A stretch of 64,000 nt of DNA, taken from contig NZ_PDWS01000019.1 in the NCBI RefSeq assembly GCF_010093305.1, forward strand, positions 31,927-95,926. The letters run 5' to 3'. The notes under the pieces are model-generated. The model searched no databases, was not told the DNA's origin, and worked only from the letters and a program-made list of their open reading frames with translations. Numbering within the stretch: the first letter of the stretch is position 1; each line of letters starts with the position of its first letter. The position numbers and the translations under genes are program-made. This DNA comes from Pseudoxanthomonas sacheonensis. GTDB taxonomy: Bacteria; Pseudomonadota; Gammaproteobacteria; Xanthomonadales; Xanthomonadaceae. Below are positions 10,388 through 19,366 of the stretch, piece by piece.

Positions 10388-11605
10388 TCAGGCGCATTCG
10401 GTCTGTTCGACCATCGCCACGCAATCGCGCTTGCGCTCCAGCGCGATGGCCCACAAGGCCACCAGGAATGCGGAGAACGGCACCAGCGCCGCGACCCATG
10501 GCAGTGCGGTCAGGCCGGGGCCATGCACGATCACCACGCCGCCCAGCCAGGCGCCGAAAGCGTTGCCCAGGTTGAAGGCGCCGATGTTCAGACTGGAAGC
10601 CAGGCTTTGCGCGCCCGTCGCTTTCTGCAGCACCCACAGCTGCAAGGGAGAAACGGTGGCGAATGCGGCCGCGCCCAGCAGGCCGACGAACACCACCATC
10701 GCCCATTGGCTGTGCAGGACGAAGGTCATCAAACCCATCACCGCGGCCAAGGCGATCAAAGTGCCCAGCAGCGCTGGCAACAGACGGCGGTCGGCGAATT
10801 TTCCGCCCAGCAGATTGCCCACGATCATGCCCACGCCGAACACCAGCAGGATCGGCGATACGGCCGCTTCGGCGAAGCCGGCGATTTCGGTGAGCAAAGG
10901 CTGGATATAGGTGTAGACGGTGAACATGCCGCCGAAGCCGAGCACGGTCATCAGCAGGCCCAGCAGCACCTGCGGGCGCGCCACCGCCTTGATTTCCTCG
11001 CGGAAGGCCATCGGTGCGTCGCCGCCGCGATCCTTGGGCACCAGCGCGGCGATGACCACGGTGGCGATCACGCCGATCGCGGCGACCGCCCAGAAGGTCG
11101 AGCGCCAGCCGTAGTGCAGGCCCAGCCAGGCGCCCGCGGGCACGCCCAGCAGCGTGGCCACTGTCAGGCCGGTGAACATGATGGAAATCGCCGAGGCCTT
11201 GCGGTCTTCGGCGACCAGACCGGTCGCCACCACCGCGCCGACGCCGAAGAAGGTGCCGTGGGCCAGCGAGGTGACCACGCGGGCGATCATCAGCACGGTG
11301 TAGTTGGGCGCCAGTGCGCAGGCCAGGTTGCCCAGGGTGAAGATCACCATCAGCGCCACCAGCACCGCCTTGCGCGGCATGCGGCTGGTGGCGGCGGTCA
11401 GCAGCGGCGCGCCGACGAACACGCCCAGGGCGTATCCGGAAATCAGCAGGCCGGCCGCGGCGATGGACACGTGCAGGTCGCTGGCGACCTGCATCAGCAG
11501 GCCCATGATCACGAATTCGGTCGTGCCGATGCCGAAGGCGCCGGCGGTCAGCGCGTACAGGGCGATGGGGAATCGCTTGGAGGAGGGGGAGATGGTGACG
11601 TTCAA
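10388..11605 (-). CDS. MFS transporter, DHA1/AraJ-like efflux family
   Basis: A 405-residue protein with 12 predicted transmembrane helices. It contains the DHA1-type segments GIGTTEFVIMGLL (helix 1) and the motif-C-like GVPAGAWLGLHYGWRSTFW (helix 5). Members export sugars, drugs or metabolites by proton antiport; the substrate is unknown. It is the first gene of a likely MFS-AKR-ADH operon, and the LysR gene starts 96 bp away on the opposite strand. By the usual LysR arrangement, that regulator probably controls this operon. Confidence 0.9.
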   Translation of the reverse strand: MNVTISPSSKRFPIALYALTAGAFGIGTTEFVIMGLLMQVASDLHVSIAAAGLLISGYALGVFVGAPLLTAATSRMPRKAVLVALMVIFTLGNLACALAPNYTVLMIARVVTSLAHGTFFGVGAVVATGLVAEDRKASAISIMFTGLTVATLLGVPAGAWLGLHYGWRSTFWAVAAIGVIATVVIAALVPKDRGGDAPMAFREEIKAVARPQVLLGLLMTVLGFGGMFTVYTYIQPLLTEIAGFAEAAVSPILLVFGVGMIVGNLLGGKFADRRLLPALLGTLIALAAVMGLMTFVLHSQWAMVVFVGLLGAAAFATVSPLQLWVLQKATGAQSLASSLNIGAFNLGNAFGAWLGGVVIVHGPGLTALPWVAALVPFSAFLVALWAIALERKRDCVAMVEQTECA

Positions 11606-11701
11606 GGCAGCACTCAGATTTCGACTGGGCGCCAGCTTGGGACTTTCGCTGAATATGAAAAACAGCGAATATGGCTAATAACTCTCAATGAATTATTGAT
11701 A

Positions 11702-12619
11702 ATGGATCGGGTAGGCGACCTCACCCTGTTTTTGCGCGTGCTGGACCTGGGTTCGATCACGGCTGCGGCCCATAGCCTGGATCTGTCGGTGGCGGTCGCC
11801 AGCCAGCGGCTGAAACGGCTGGAGCGCGATCTGGGCGTGCGTTTGCTGCACCGGACCACGCGCCGCCTGCATCCCACCCCGGAAGGCGCGGCGCTGGCGC
11901 AGCAAGGGCGGGTGCTGGTGGAGGACCTGGAATCGCTGGGTACCGGCCTGCGCGAAACCGCCACCGAGATCGCCGGCACGCTGCGGGTGACGCTGTCGGC
12001 TTCCTTCGGACGTCAATATGTGTCGCCGCTGCTGCCCGGGTTCCTGGCGCTGCATCCCAAACTGCGGATCAGCGTGCATCTCAGCGACCAGGTGGTGGAT
12101 CTGGTCAGTGAGGGATTCGATCTGGCGATACGTATCGGCGCACTCGAGGACTCCAGTCTGGTGGCGCGCCATGTGGCCCCCAACCGGCGCGTGCTGTGCG
12201 CGTCGCCGGCATACCTGAAGCGCCGGGGCAATCCGCGCTTGCCCAAGGATCTGGCGGAGCACGACTGCCTGCTGCTGTTCGGCAGCAATGGCCGCCAGGA
12301 CGTCTGGCGCCTGCACGACGCACAGGGCGAAGAACACGCGGTACGCGTGCAGGGACGGTTCGAAAGCAATTACGGCGAGTTGCTGCGCGACGCTTCGGTC
12401 GCGGGCGAAGGCATCGCCATCCATTCCCTGTGGCATATCGCCGACGATCTGCGCGCCGGCCGCTTGCGCGTGGTGTTGCCGGATTGCCGCCTGGCCACCA
12501 CCGCGATCAGTGCGGTCATGCCGCAGCGCAGGCTGGTGCCGCCGCGGGTCGGAGCGTTCGTGGACTTTCTGGTTTCGCAGTTCGGCGACGCGCCGTGGGA
12601 ACGCGGACTGAAAGTCTGA
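11702..12619 (+). CDS. LysR family transcriptional regulator
   Basis: A 305-residue LysR-type regulator. The winged helix-turn-helix is at residues 1-60 (DLTLFLRVLDLGSITAAA, then SVAVASQRLKRLERDLGVRLL, HRTTRRLHPTPEG). The periplasmic-binding-like effector domain spans about 90-300 (FDLAIRIGALEDSSLVAR). It is of the CrgA/DmlR-like subgroup, whose members often control an adjacent oxidoreductase gene. It is divergent from the MFS-AKR-ADH genes, the most likely targets. The 96-bp shared region contains the AT-rich string TTATTGATAATGG just before its ATG. Confidence 0.92.
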   Translation: MDRVGDLTLFLRVLDLGSITAAAHSLDLSVAVASQRLKRLERDLGVRLLHRTTRRLHPTPEGAALAQQGRVLVEDLESLGTGLRETATEIAGTLRVTLSASFGRQYVSPLLPGFLALHPKLRISVHLSDQVVDLVSEGFDLAIRIGALEDSSLVARHVAPNRRVLCASPAYLKRRGNPRLPKDLAEHDCLLLFGSNGRQDVWRLHDAQGEEHAVRVQGRFESNYGELLRDASVAGEGIAIHSLWHIADDLRAGRLRVVLPDCRLATTAISAVMPQRRLVPPRVGAFVDFLVSQFGDAPWERGLKV

Positions 12620-12637
12620 AAGCAGGTCTTTCAGGCC

Positions 12638-13423
12638 TTAATCGAAAGAAAATGCATCCATGGCCATGCCGCCCATCTGCACCGCGTGATGCAGCCGCGC
12701 GGCGCGCGCGTCCGTGCCGCCAGCACCTAGCGCTATGTACAGCGGGTAGAGATGTTCGGTGGTGGGATGATTGCGACGGGCTTGCGGTAGCGCTTCCCAG
12801 TCGAGCGCGCCCTGCAGGTCTTTCGCCAGCAATTTCTCGCTGAGCGCATCGGTGAACGCCTGCACCCAGGGATAAGCCGGCGCGTCCTCATGCCGCCAGT
12901 CCAGCTCACGCAGATTGTGCGAATAGCCTCCGGAGCCGATGACCAGTACGCCTTGCTCGCGCAGTGGGGCCAGGGCCAAGCCCAGCTGGTAGTGCCAGAC
13001 GGAAGACCGGGACGGATTCACCGACAGCGCCACCACGGGAATGTCCGCCTGCGGATACATGCGTCCAAGCGGCACCCAGGTGCCGTGATCGATGCCGGTG
13101 CGCTCGTCCACGCGCGCCTCGAATCCGGCTGCGGCCAGCTGGCCGGCGATTTCCCCGGCCAAGGCTGGCGCGCCCTGGACCGGATATCGGATGTCGTACA
13201 GCGGCTTGGGGAAGCCGCCGAAGTCGTGGATGGTCTCCGGCGCCAGGTTGGAAGTCACAGTCGGTTCGCTTGCCAGGAAGTGCGCCGAGGCGACGACCAC
13301 GGCGCGCGGACGCGGCAGCGATTTCCCCAGTCCGTCGAGAAAACGGGCGGTGGGCGAATCCTCCAGCGCCATCATCGGCGAGCCGTGGGACAGGAACAGC
13401 GAGGGCAGGCGAGTGGTTTCCAT
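12638..13423 (-). CDS. Extradiol ring-cleavage dioxygenase, DODA type (YgiD-like)
   Basis: A 261-residue member of the class III extradiol dioxygenase/4,5-DOPA dioxygenase family. SLFLSHGSPM at the N-terminus provides the first metal-ligand histidine. SAHFLASEPTVTS, GIDHGTWVPLGRMYP and GSGGYSHNL follow, with further conserved histidines. Family members cleave catecholic rings using Fe(II) or Zn(II). The ATG at 13423 starts directly before this conserved region; the open frame runs further upstream but without similarity. It is convergent with the LysR gene, with 18 bp between stops. It lies 157 bp from the divergent prpD. Confidence 0.9.
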   Translation of the reverse strand: METTRLPSLFLSHGSPMMALEDSPTARFLDGLGKSLPRPRAVVVASAHFLASEPTVTSNLAPETIHDFGGFPKPLYDIRYPVQGAPALAGEIAGQLAAAGFEARVDERTGIDHGTWVPLGRMYPQADIPVVALSVNPSRSSVWHYQLGLALAPLREQGVLVIGSGGYSHNLRELDWRHEDAPAYPWVQAFTDALSEKLLAKDLQGALDWEALPQARRNHPTTEHLYPLYIALGAGGTDARAARLHHAVQMGGMAMDAFSFD

Positions 13424-13580
13424 GGCCACAGGATCGGGGCGTACGGGCCTCGCGCCAAGGGCCACGGCCAAGCCGGTGTGTTGCAGCCATGAATGCGCCG
13501 GAGGGTCGCTTCGCGCCACGTACACGCGCACCGACGGAGCTGTCTGGAACAATGCCTGCGGCCACACCCGGATACCGCTC

Positions 13581-15029
13581 ATGACCCCGCACGAACTCCG
13601 CTCCGCCGTGCGCCCGCATCCCGACCAGGCCATGGTCGATATCGCCGACTACGTGGTGGACTACCGGATCGATTCGGAGCATGCCTACGACACCGCGCGC
13701 TACATGCTGCTGGACTCGCTGGCCTGCGCGATGCTGGCGGTGAAGTTCCCGGATTGCGTGAAGCACCTGGGCCCCGTGGTTCCCGGTGCGACGATGCGAG
13801 ACGGTGTGCCCATTCCAGGCACCGGCCATGAACTCGATCCCGTGCAAGCCGCTTTCGCCATCGGCACGCAGATCCGTTGGCTGGACTTCAACGACACCTG
13901 GCTGGCGGCCGAGTGGGGCCATCCGTCCGACAATCTGGGCGCCCTGCTGGCGGTGGCCGATTACCTCAGCCGCAGGGCCGGTCGCGAAGGGGGCAAGCCG
14001 CTGACCGTGCGCGATGTGTTGACCGCCGCGATCAAGGCCCATGAAATCCAGGGCGTCTATGCCCTGCTGAACTCGTTCAACCGGGTCGGCCTGGACCATG
14101 TGGTTCTGGTCAGGCTCGCCTCCACTGCCGTGGCCACCCGGATGCTGGGCGGCGGCAAGGAACAGATCGTCAACGCGGTTTCGCATAGCTGGATCGACAA
14201 TGGCGCGCTACGCACCTACCGCCACGCCCCCAATACCGGGCCCCGCAAAAGCTGGGCTGCGGGCGACGCCTGTCGCCGCGCGGTCATCCACGCGCTCAAT
14301 GCCGTGAACGGCGAGACCGGCTACCCCAGTGCCCTGAGTGCGAAGACGTGGGGCTTCTACGACGTCGCCTTCAAGGGCGGAGAATTCCGGTTCGAGCGTC
14401 CGTTCGGCAGCTATGTCATGGAAAACGTGCTGTTCAAGATCAGCTTTCCGGCCGAATTCCACGCCCAGACCGCGGTCGAGTGCGCCATGACCCTGCATCC
14501 GCAGGTCAAAGGGCGGATCGGCCAGATCGAGAGGATCGTGCTGGAAACCCAGGAAGCGGGTCTGCGCATCATCGACAAGACCGGCCCGCTGGCCAATTAC
14601 GCCGACCGCGACCACTGCCTGCAGTACATGGTGGCCGTGCCCCTGATCTTCGGCCGCCTGAGCGCAGACGACTACACCGACGCCGTCGCCGCCGACCCGC
14701 GTATCGACACCCTGCGCGGGTTGATGGAAGTCCGGGAGGACCCGCGGTTCACCCGGGACTACTTCGACCCCGACAAGCGCTATATCGGCAACTCCGTACA
14801 GGTGTTCTTCAAGGACGGCGGCTGCACGGACCGGATTTCTATGGATTTCCCCATTGGCCACCGCAGGCGCCGCGCCGAAGGGATTCCGTTGCTGATGGCC
14901 AAGTGCGAGGCGGCGCTGCGTGCCAACCTGGCGACCGTGCAAGTCGACCGGATCATGGCCCTGGCAGCCGATCCCTCCCGGTTCGATACCCTGCCGGTCG
15001 ATATATTCATGAACATGTACCGGACTTAG
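13581..15029 (+). CDS. prpD: 2-methylcitrate dehydratase PrpD (MmgE/PrpD family)
   Basis: A 482-residue protein, the full length of PrpD (E. coli 483). Diagnostic stretches include DSLACAMLAVKFPDC, WLDFNDTWLAAEWGHPSDN, and FPAEFHAQTAVECAM. PrpD dehydrates 2-methylcitrate to 2-methylaconitate in propionate catabolism. Here it coexists with acnD-prpF, which lie 11.3 kb upstream with unrelated genes between. Genomes with AcnD/PrpF usually do not need PrpD for this step, so the gene may be an auxiliary or separately regulated copy. The ATG at 13581 matches the family N-terminus. Confidence 0.93.
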   Translation: MTPHELRSAVRPHPDQAMVDIADYVVDYRIDSEHAYDTARYMLLDSLACAMLAVKFPDCVKHLGPVVPGATMRDGVPIPGTGHELDPVQAAFAIGTQIRWLDFNDTWLAAEWGHPSDNLGALLAVADYLSRRAGREGGKPLTVRDVLTAAIKAHEIQGVYALLNSFNRVGLDHVVLVRLASTAVATRMLGGGKEQIVNAVSHSWIDNGALRTYRHAPNTGPRKSWAAGDACRRAVIHALNAVNGETGYPSALSAKTWGFYDVAFKGGEFRFERPFGSYVMENVLFKISFPAEFHAQTAVECAMTLHPQVKGRIGQIERIVLETQEAGLRIIDKTGPLANYADRDHCLQYMVAVPLIFGRLSADDYTDAVAADPRIDTLRGLMEVREDPRFTRDYFDPDKRYIGNSVQVFFKDGGCTDRISMDFPIGHRRRRAEGIPLLMAKCEAALRANLATVQVDRIMALAADPSRFDTLPVDIFMNMYRT

Positions 15030-15220
15030 AGTTATGAGATAGTGCGTCGGTTGGCCTGACTAACTTGTTATGGTACCGTTAACACAGCCTTCACGTGGGC
15101 ACGCATAATCTGCATGAGATGGCGTGCAGACATGGCCGTCTGAACAACCAAGAATAAAGCTGGACCGTTTAACGAAGTACACCGGTTTCTCTTACAACTG
15201 ATTTTTTTAAGGAGCTGCAA

Positions 15221-16357
15221 ATGAACAAGAAACTTCTCTGTGCCGCAATGCTGGCCGGTCTGAGCTGGGCGCAGGCCGCTTCCGCTCAGGAGTTCGATGA
15301 CCGCTGGTACCTCACCGGTTCGGCCGGTTACAACGTGCAGGACGACGACCGTCGCACCGAAAACACCCCGTTCGTCACCCTGGGTCTGGGCAAGTTCATC
15401 AGCCCGAACTGGTCCCTGGACGGTGAGCTGAACTATCAGAACCCGAACTTCGATGGCGGCGTTGCCGGCGCCAACGACGACTTGAACTGGAGCCAGTACG
15501 GCGTATCGCTCGACCTGCGTCGCCACTTCATCTCCGAAGGCCGCGGCTGGAATCCCTACATCGTCGGCGGCCTGGGCTACCAGCGTTCGGAAGAAGAGTT
15601 CGATGCCTTCCCGAACCCGGATTCCCCGGGCGAACGTAAGGACGGCAATCTGGCCGCCAAGCTCGGCGCGGGTATCCAGACTTCGTTCGACAAGCGCATC
15701 GCGGTGCGTGCCGAACTGGCCATGCGTTTCGACTTCGACGACAGCAGCGTCGCAGCCGAGGGCGGCCCGGATTGGGGCGGCTACCCGCACCAGCAGGAAG
15801 AGAGCTACTTCGGCGACATCCTGGCTTCGGTCGGTGTCGTGATTCCGCTCGGCCCGGCGCCGACGGCTGCGGTTGCGCCTGCTCCGGAAGTTGCTCCGAA
15901 CTGCGCGGACCTGGATGACGACGGCGACGGCGTCAACAACTGCAACGACAAGTGCCCGGGTTCGCAGGCTGGCCAGACCATCGGTCCGGACGGCTGCCCG
16001 GTGGCGGTGGCGATCGACCTGAAGGGCGTGAACTTCAACTTCGACAAGTCGACCCTGCGTCCGGACGCGGTTGCGATCCTGAGCGAAGCCACCGAAATCC
16101 TGAAGCGTTACCCGGATCTGCGCGTTGAAGTGGCCGGCCATACCGACCAGTGCGGTAAGGACGCCTACAACCAGAGCCTGTCCGAGCGTCGCGCCAAGGC
16201 TGTGTACGACTACCTGACCACGAACGGCGTGGACGCCGGCCGTCTGGTGGGTCCGATCGGCTACGGCGAAAGCCGTCCGCTGGAAGACCTGGGCCAGGCC
16301 TTCCCGGCTTGCAAGAGCGAGAAGAACCGCCGCACCGAGCTGAACGTCCAGAACTGA
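15221..16357 (+). CDS. OmpA family outer-membrane protein with TSP3-like linker
   Basis: A 378-residue protein with a signal peptide (about residues 1-22, cleaved after AASA). An eight-strand beta-barrel-like domain follows (about 25-205), then an Ala/Pro linker and an Asp-rich thrombospondin-type-3-like segment (CADLDDDGDGVNNCNDKCPG, near 227-246). A C-terminal OmpA/MotB domain contains the peptidoglycan-binding region VEVAGHTDQCGKDAYNQSLS. It anchors the outer membrane to the wall. AAGGAG lies seven bases before the ATG. The 190 bp upstream have no other gene and presumably hold the promoter. A strong terminator follows, so it is monocistronic. Confidence 0.95.
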   Translation: MNKKLLCAAMLAGLSWAQAASAQEFDDRWYLTGSAGYNVQDDDRRTENTPFVTLGLGKFISPNWSLDGELNYQNPNFDGGVAGANDDLNWSQYGVSLDLRRHFISEGRGWNPYIVGGLGYQRSEEEFDAFPNPDSPGERKDGNLAAKLGAGIQTSFDKRIAVRAELAMRFDFDDSSVAAEGGPDWGGYPHQQEESYFGDILASVGVVIPLGPAPTAAVAPAPEVAPNCADLDDDGDGVNNCNDKCPGSQAGQTIGPDGCPVAVAIDLKGVNFNFDKSTLRPDAVAILSEATEILKRYPDLRVEVAGHTDQCGKDAYNQSLSERRAKAVYDYLTTNGVDAGRLVGPIGYGESRPLEDLGQAFPACKSEKNRRTELNVQN

Positions 16358-16381
16358 TCGGACGCAGGTTCAAGCAGCACC

Positions 16382-16412
16382 AGAAGCCCGGCCTCGCGCC
16401 GGGCTTCTTTTT
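16382..16412 (+). terminator. Rho-independent terminator of the OmpA-like gene
   Basis: Perfect stem AGAAGCCCGGC with loop CTCGC and complement GCCGGGCTTCT, followed by a run of T. It lies 24 bp after the stop codon. Confidence 0.95.
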
Positions 16413-16544
16413 TGCGTGTGCGAAAAGCGTCGCGTGATCCCTCCGCGATGTTTCTTCAGGATGGTTGCGCGACATGCCGCAACTTTGCCGCAGGCCGTGG
16501 ACGAAAGCAGCGCACCGCAAATCGCGGGCTACCTGAGACTTTCC

Positions 16545-16573
16545 TTGATATTGGCTGCCGCGCTTCCTACACT
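16545..16573 (+). promoter_or_regulatory. Candidate sigma-70 promoter
   Basis: TTGATA (16545-16550) and TACACT (16568-16573) are separated by exactly 17 bp and lie 30 bp before the ATG at 16603. No other gene could use it. Confidence 0.6.
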
Positions 16574-16602
16574 CAGGCCCAATCCAACGCCCGGGTTCCC
16601 CA

Positions 16603-17100
16603 ATGCGCCGCTTCGCCGTCTCCAGCCTGCTTGCCTTCGCCGCGATTCCAGGCGCCAATGCGCTGCCCAATTGCACAGGCACTTCCGTATCGCCGCCGTT
16701 GTCTTCGACGGCTTTGCTTGCGCCCGTCGCCCCGGAGCTGGCCACCAACACCACGCCCCTGGGCGCGCCCAGCGGCGTCCTGGCGCATGCCTACGACGAA
16801 GCCCAGTCGGTCGACCGCGTGCTGTTCCGGTTGCGCGTGCAGGCTTGCCAGAACGTTGCGATGGCGATGCCCGCGCAGAGCGTGGCCAACCCCAACGACC
16901 CGGCGGCCTACAAACCGAAGACGGCCTTCGACAACACGCCCTGGCGTTTCGACATGACCCAGAACGGCAAGCGCATGACCGCCGATGAATTCGATGCCTG
17001 GATGAAGTCGCGCGGCGTGCGCGTGGTCAAGGGCGCGCCGGCGGCGGCAACGGCCGTACCGGTCGCGGCTCCGGCTGCCGAGCCGGTAAAGAAGAAGTAA
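16603..17100 (+). CDS. Secreted hypothetical protein, 165 residues
   Basis: Not recognised. An N-terminal signal peptide (MRRFAVSSLLAFAAIPGANA) precedes a mature region with two cysteines. A conserved-looking core around NTPWRFDMTQNGKRMTADEF follows, and then a low-complexity Ala/Pro tail ending in KKK. It is likely periplasmic or secreted. It has its own candidate promoter at 16545-16573. The pseudouridine synthase gene begins 44 bp downstream, so the two may be co-transcribed. Confidence 0.75.
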   Translation: MRRFAVSSLLAFAAIPGANALPNCTGTSVSPPLSSTALLAPVAPELATNTTPLGAPSGVLAHAYDEAQSVDRVLFRLRVQACQNVAMAMPAQSVANPNDPAAYKPKTAFDNTPWRFDMTQNGKRMTADEFDAWMKSRGVRVVKGAPAAATAVPVAAPAAEPVKKK

Positions 17101-17144
17101 TCTGGCCCTGCGCCGCGTTCGGCGAGGCGCGCGCTCCGTAATCC

Positions 17145-17906
17145 GTGGTTTCCGTCGACACGACCAAGCCGGCCCCTGCACCGAGGCATGGGCTTGCACG
17201 CACTTTGTCCAAGCTGGGAGTCTGCTCGCGTACCGAGGCCGCTGCCTGGATCGCAGCCGGACGCGTGTCGGTGGATGGGCGGACCGTCGGCAACCCCGAA
17301 TACCCGGTGGTCCGTGGCGTTCATCGCATCGCCGTGGATGGCAAGGAAATCGGGCAGGGCTTGCGTCATTACCTTGCGCTCAACAAACCGCGCGGGCTGG
17401 TGACCACAGCCAAGGATGAGCGTGGCCGCGACACGGTTTACCGATGCTTCGATGGCGCTGGCCTGGGCTGGATCGCACCGGTCGGCCGTCTGGACAAGGC
17501 CAGCGAAGGGTTGCTGCTGTTCACCAACGACCCCGAGTGGGCCGCGTCCATCACCGATCCGGAAACCGGACCGGACAAGACCTACCACGTGCAGGTCGAC
17601 CGCATTCCCGATGCCGCCTTGCTCGTGCGTCTGTCGGCGGGCGTGGTGGTGGAAGGAGAACCTCTCTGTGCGAAGTCCGCGCGGATGTTGCGCCATGGGG
17701 ACAAGAACGCCTGGCTGGAGATCGTGCTGGACGAAGGCCGCAACCGGCAGATCCGCCGCTTGCTGGCCGAATCCGATATCGGCGTGTTGCGTTTGATCCG
17801 CACCGCGATAGGCGGGCTGGCGCTGGGAGAGTTGCCGAAAGGACAGTGGCGCCGCCTGTCGGCGGAAGAGGCCGCCACGCTATCGCCTGCCTCGTCATTG
17901 CCGTAG
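17145..17906 (+). CDS. Pseudouridine synthase, RsuA/RluB/E/F family
   Basis: A 253-residue protein with an N-terminal S4 RNA-binding domain (RTLSKLGVCSRTEAAAWIAA, residues about 19-38). The catalytic domain has the family motif VGRLDKASEGLLLFTND, in which the Asp is the catalytic nucleophile. The C-terminal DEGRNRQIRRLL segment is typical of RsuA-type enzymes. It converts a specific uridine in rRNA or tRNA to pseudouridine; which one cannot be told. The start is GTG at 17145. The stop TAG (17904-17906) is part of the GTAG that opens a palindromic repeat, so the last codon and the repeat are fused. Confidence 0.9.
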   Translation: MVSVDTTKPAPAPRHGLARTLSKLGVCSRTEAAAWIAAGRVSVDGRTVGNPEYPVVRGVHRIAVDGKEIGQGLRHYLALNKPRGLVTTAKDERGRDTVYRCFDGAGLGWIAPVGRLDKASEGLLLFTNDPEWAASITDPETGPDKTYHVQVDRIPDAALLVRLSAGVVVEGEPLCAKSARMLRHGDKNAWLEIVLDEGRNRQIRRLLAESDIGVLRLIRTAIGGLALGELPKGQWRRLSAEEAATLSPASSLP

Positions 17907-17940
17907 GAGCGACGTAAGTCGCGACTTACGTCGCTCCTAC
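17903..17940. repeat. GTAG-headed palindrome, 'GAGCGACGTAAGTCGCGA' family, copy 1
   Basis: Near-perfect palindrome made of GTAGGAGCGACGTAAGTCGC and its complement. It is the shortest copy of a family also seen at 35814-35889, 38730-38791 and 50071-50156. Its first bases form the TAG stop of the pseudouridine synthase gene. Confidence 0.9.
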
Positions 17941-17957
17941 GGCAAATTTTATGCCTA

Positions 17958-19175
17958 TCAGCTCTTGATGACGCCCAGCTCGCGCCCGATCAGGGTGAAG
18001 GCACCGATCGCGCGGTCGAGGTGTTCGCGCGAATGCGCTGCGCTCATCTGTGTGCGGATGCGGGCCTGGCCCTTGGCGACGACCGGGAAGAAGAATCCGA
18101 TCGCGTAGATGCCTTCCTCCAGCAGCCGCTCGGCGAAGCGCTGCGCCAGCGGCGCGTCGTACAGCATCACCGGGCTGATGGGATGCACGCCCGGGCGGAT
18201 GTCGAAACCCGCAGCGGTCATTTTTTCGCGGAAATAGCGGGTGTTTTCCGCCAGTTTCTCGCGCAGCTCGCCCGCCGAAGAAAGCATGTCGAAGGCCTTG
18301 ATGCCGGCGGCGACCACATGCGGCGGAAGCGAGTTGGAAAACAGATAGGGGCGCGAACGCTGGCGCAACAGCTCGATGACTTCCTTCCTGGCGGTGGTGA
18401 ACCCGCCCAGCGCCCCGCCCATCGCCTTGCCCAGCGTACCGGTGACGATGTCGATGCGGTCCAGCACGCCCTTGACCTCGGCCGAACCGCGACCGGTCGC
18501 GCCCAGAAAACCGGTGGCGTGGCATTCGTCGATATGCACCAGCGCGCCGTATTTCTTCGCCAACGCCGTGATTTCGTCCAGCGGCGCGATGAAACCGTCC
18601 ATGGAGAACACGCCGTCGGTGGTGATCAGTTTGGTCTTGCAGCCAGCGGCTTCGGCGGCCTGCAACTGCGCTTCCAGGTCGGCCATGTCGCAGTTGGCGT
18701 AGCGGAAACGCTTGGCCTTGCACAGACGCACGCCATCGATGATCGAAGCGTGGTTGAGCGCGTCGGAGATCACCGCATCGTTTTCGCCCAGCAGTGGTTC
18801 GAACAGGCCGCCGTTGGCGTCGAAGCAGGCAGCGTAGAGGATGGTGTCCTCGGTGCCGAAGAATTCGGCGATCTTCGCTTCCAACTGCTTGTGCAGATCC
18901 TGGGTGCCGCAGATGAAGCGCACGCTGGCCATGCCGAAGCCGTGCGTATCCAGCGCGTCCTTTGCCGCCTGGATGATGTCCGGGTGGTCGGCCAGTCCCA
19001 GGTAGTTGTTGGCGCAGAAATTCAGCACTTTGCGGCCGTCGGCCAGCTCGATCTCGGCGGACTGGGGGCTGGTGATGACGCGTTCGGCCTTGAACAGGCC
19101 TTGAGCACGGATGGCGTCCAGTTCGGCGATGTAGTGCTGAGTGAGAGCGGGGGACTGGGTCTGCGAGTCGGACAT
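17958..19175 (-). CDS. kbl: Glycine C-acetyltransferase (2-amino-3-ketobutyrate CoA ligase)
   Basis: A 405-residue alpha-oxoamine synthase (E. coli Kbl 398). [13 protein letters not shown], the [18 protein letters not shown] segment, the [15 protein letters not shown] aspartate/histidine region and the PLP-lysine motif [14 protein letters not shown] are all present. It cleaves 2-amino-3-ketobutyrate with CoA to glycine and acetyl-CoA, the second step of threonine degradation after Tdh (25854-26888). The ATG at 19175 matches the family N-terminus; an upstream in-frame start at 19274 is not supported. It is divergent from the porin gene. Confidence 0.95.
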   Translation of the reverse strand: MSDSQTQSPALTQHYIAELDAIRAQGLFKAERVITSPQSAEIELADGRKVLNFCANNYLGLADHPDIIQAAKDALDTHGFGMASVRFICGTQDLHKQLEAKIAEFFGTEDTILYAACFDANGGLFEPLLGENDAVISDALNHASIIDGVRLCKAKRFRYANCDMADLEAQLQAAEAAGCKTKLITTDGVFSMDGFIAPLDEITALAKKYGALVHIDECHATGFLGATGRGSAEVKGVLDRIDIVTGTLGKAMGGALGGFTTARKEVIELLRQRSRPYLFSNSLPPHVVAAGIKAFDMLSSAGELREKLAENTRYFREKMTAAGFDIRPGVHPISPVMLYDAPLAQRFAERLLEEGIYAIGFFFPVVAKGQARIRTQMSAAHSREHLDRAIGAFTLIGRELGVIKS

Positions 19176-19366
19176 GGCGTCTTGCGCTTCGAAAAAGAGC
19201 GCCAGTTTAACAATTCGTCGCATACGCCTGCCTCCGAGAATGGTGGCGTCATGCCGATCAGACATAAGGGGCATGCCTTAATTCATTTCTCCTGGGCAAT
19301 GTGCATGCGCAGCATCTGCATTCCAGCCAAAAGGCCTATTCAGGAAAGTCCGCCGTGGGAACAGGA

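Noticed and set aside
10523..11700. A long plus-strand open frame (His/Gln/Gly-rich) opposite the MFS gene and continuing into the LysR gene.
   Set aside because: It is the complement of a strongly conserved MFS protein in GC-rich DNA; the LysR protein proper starts at 11702.
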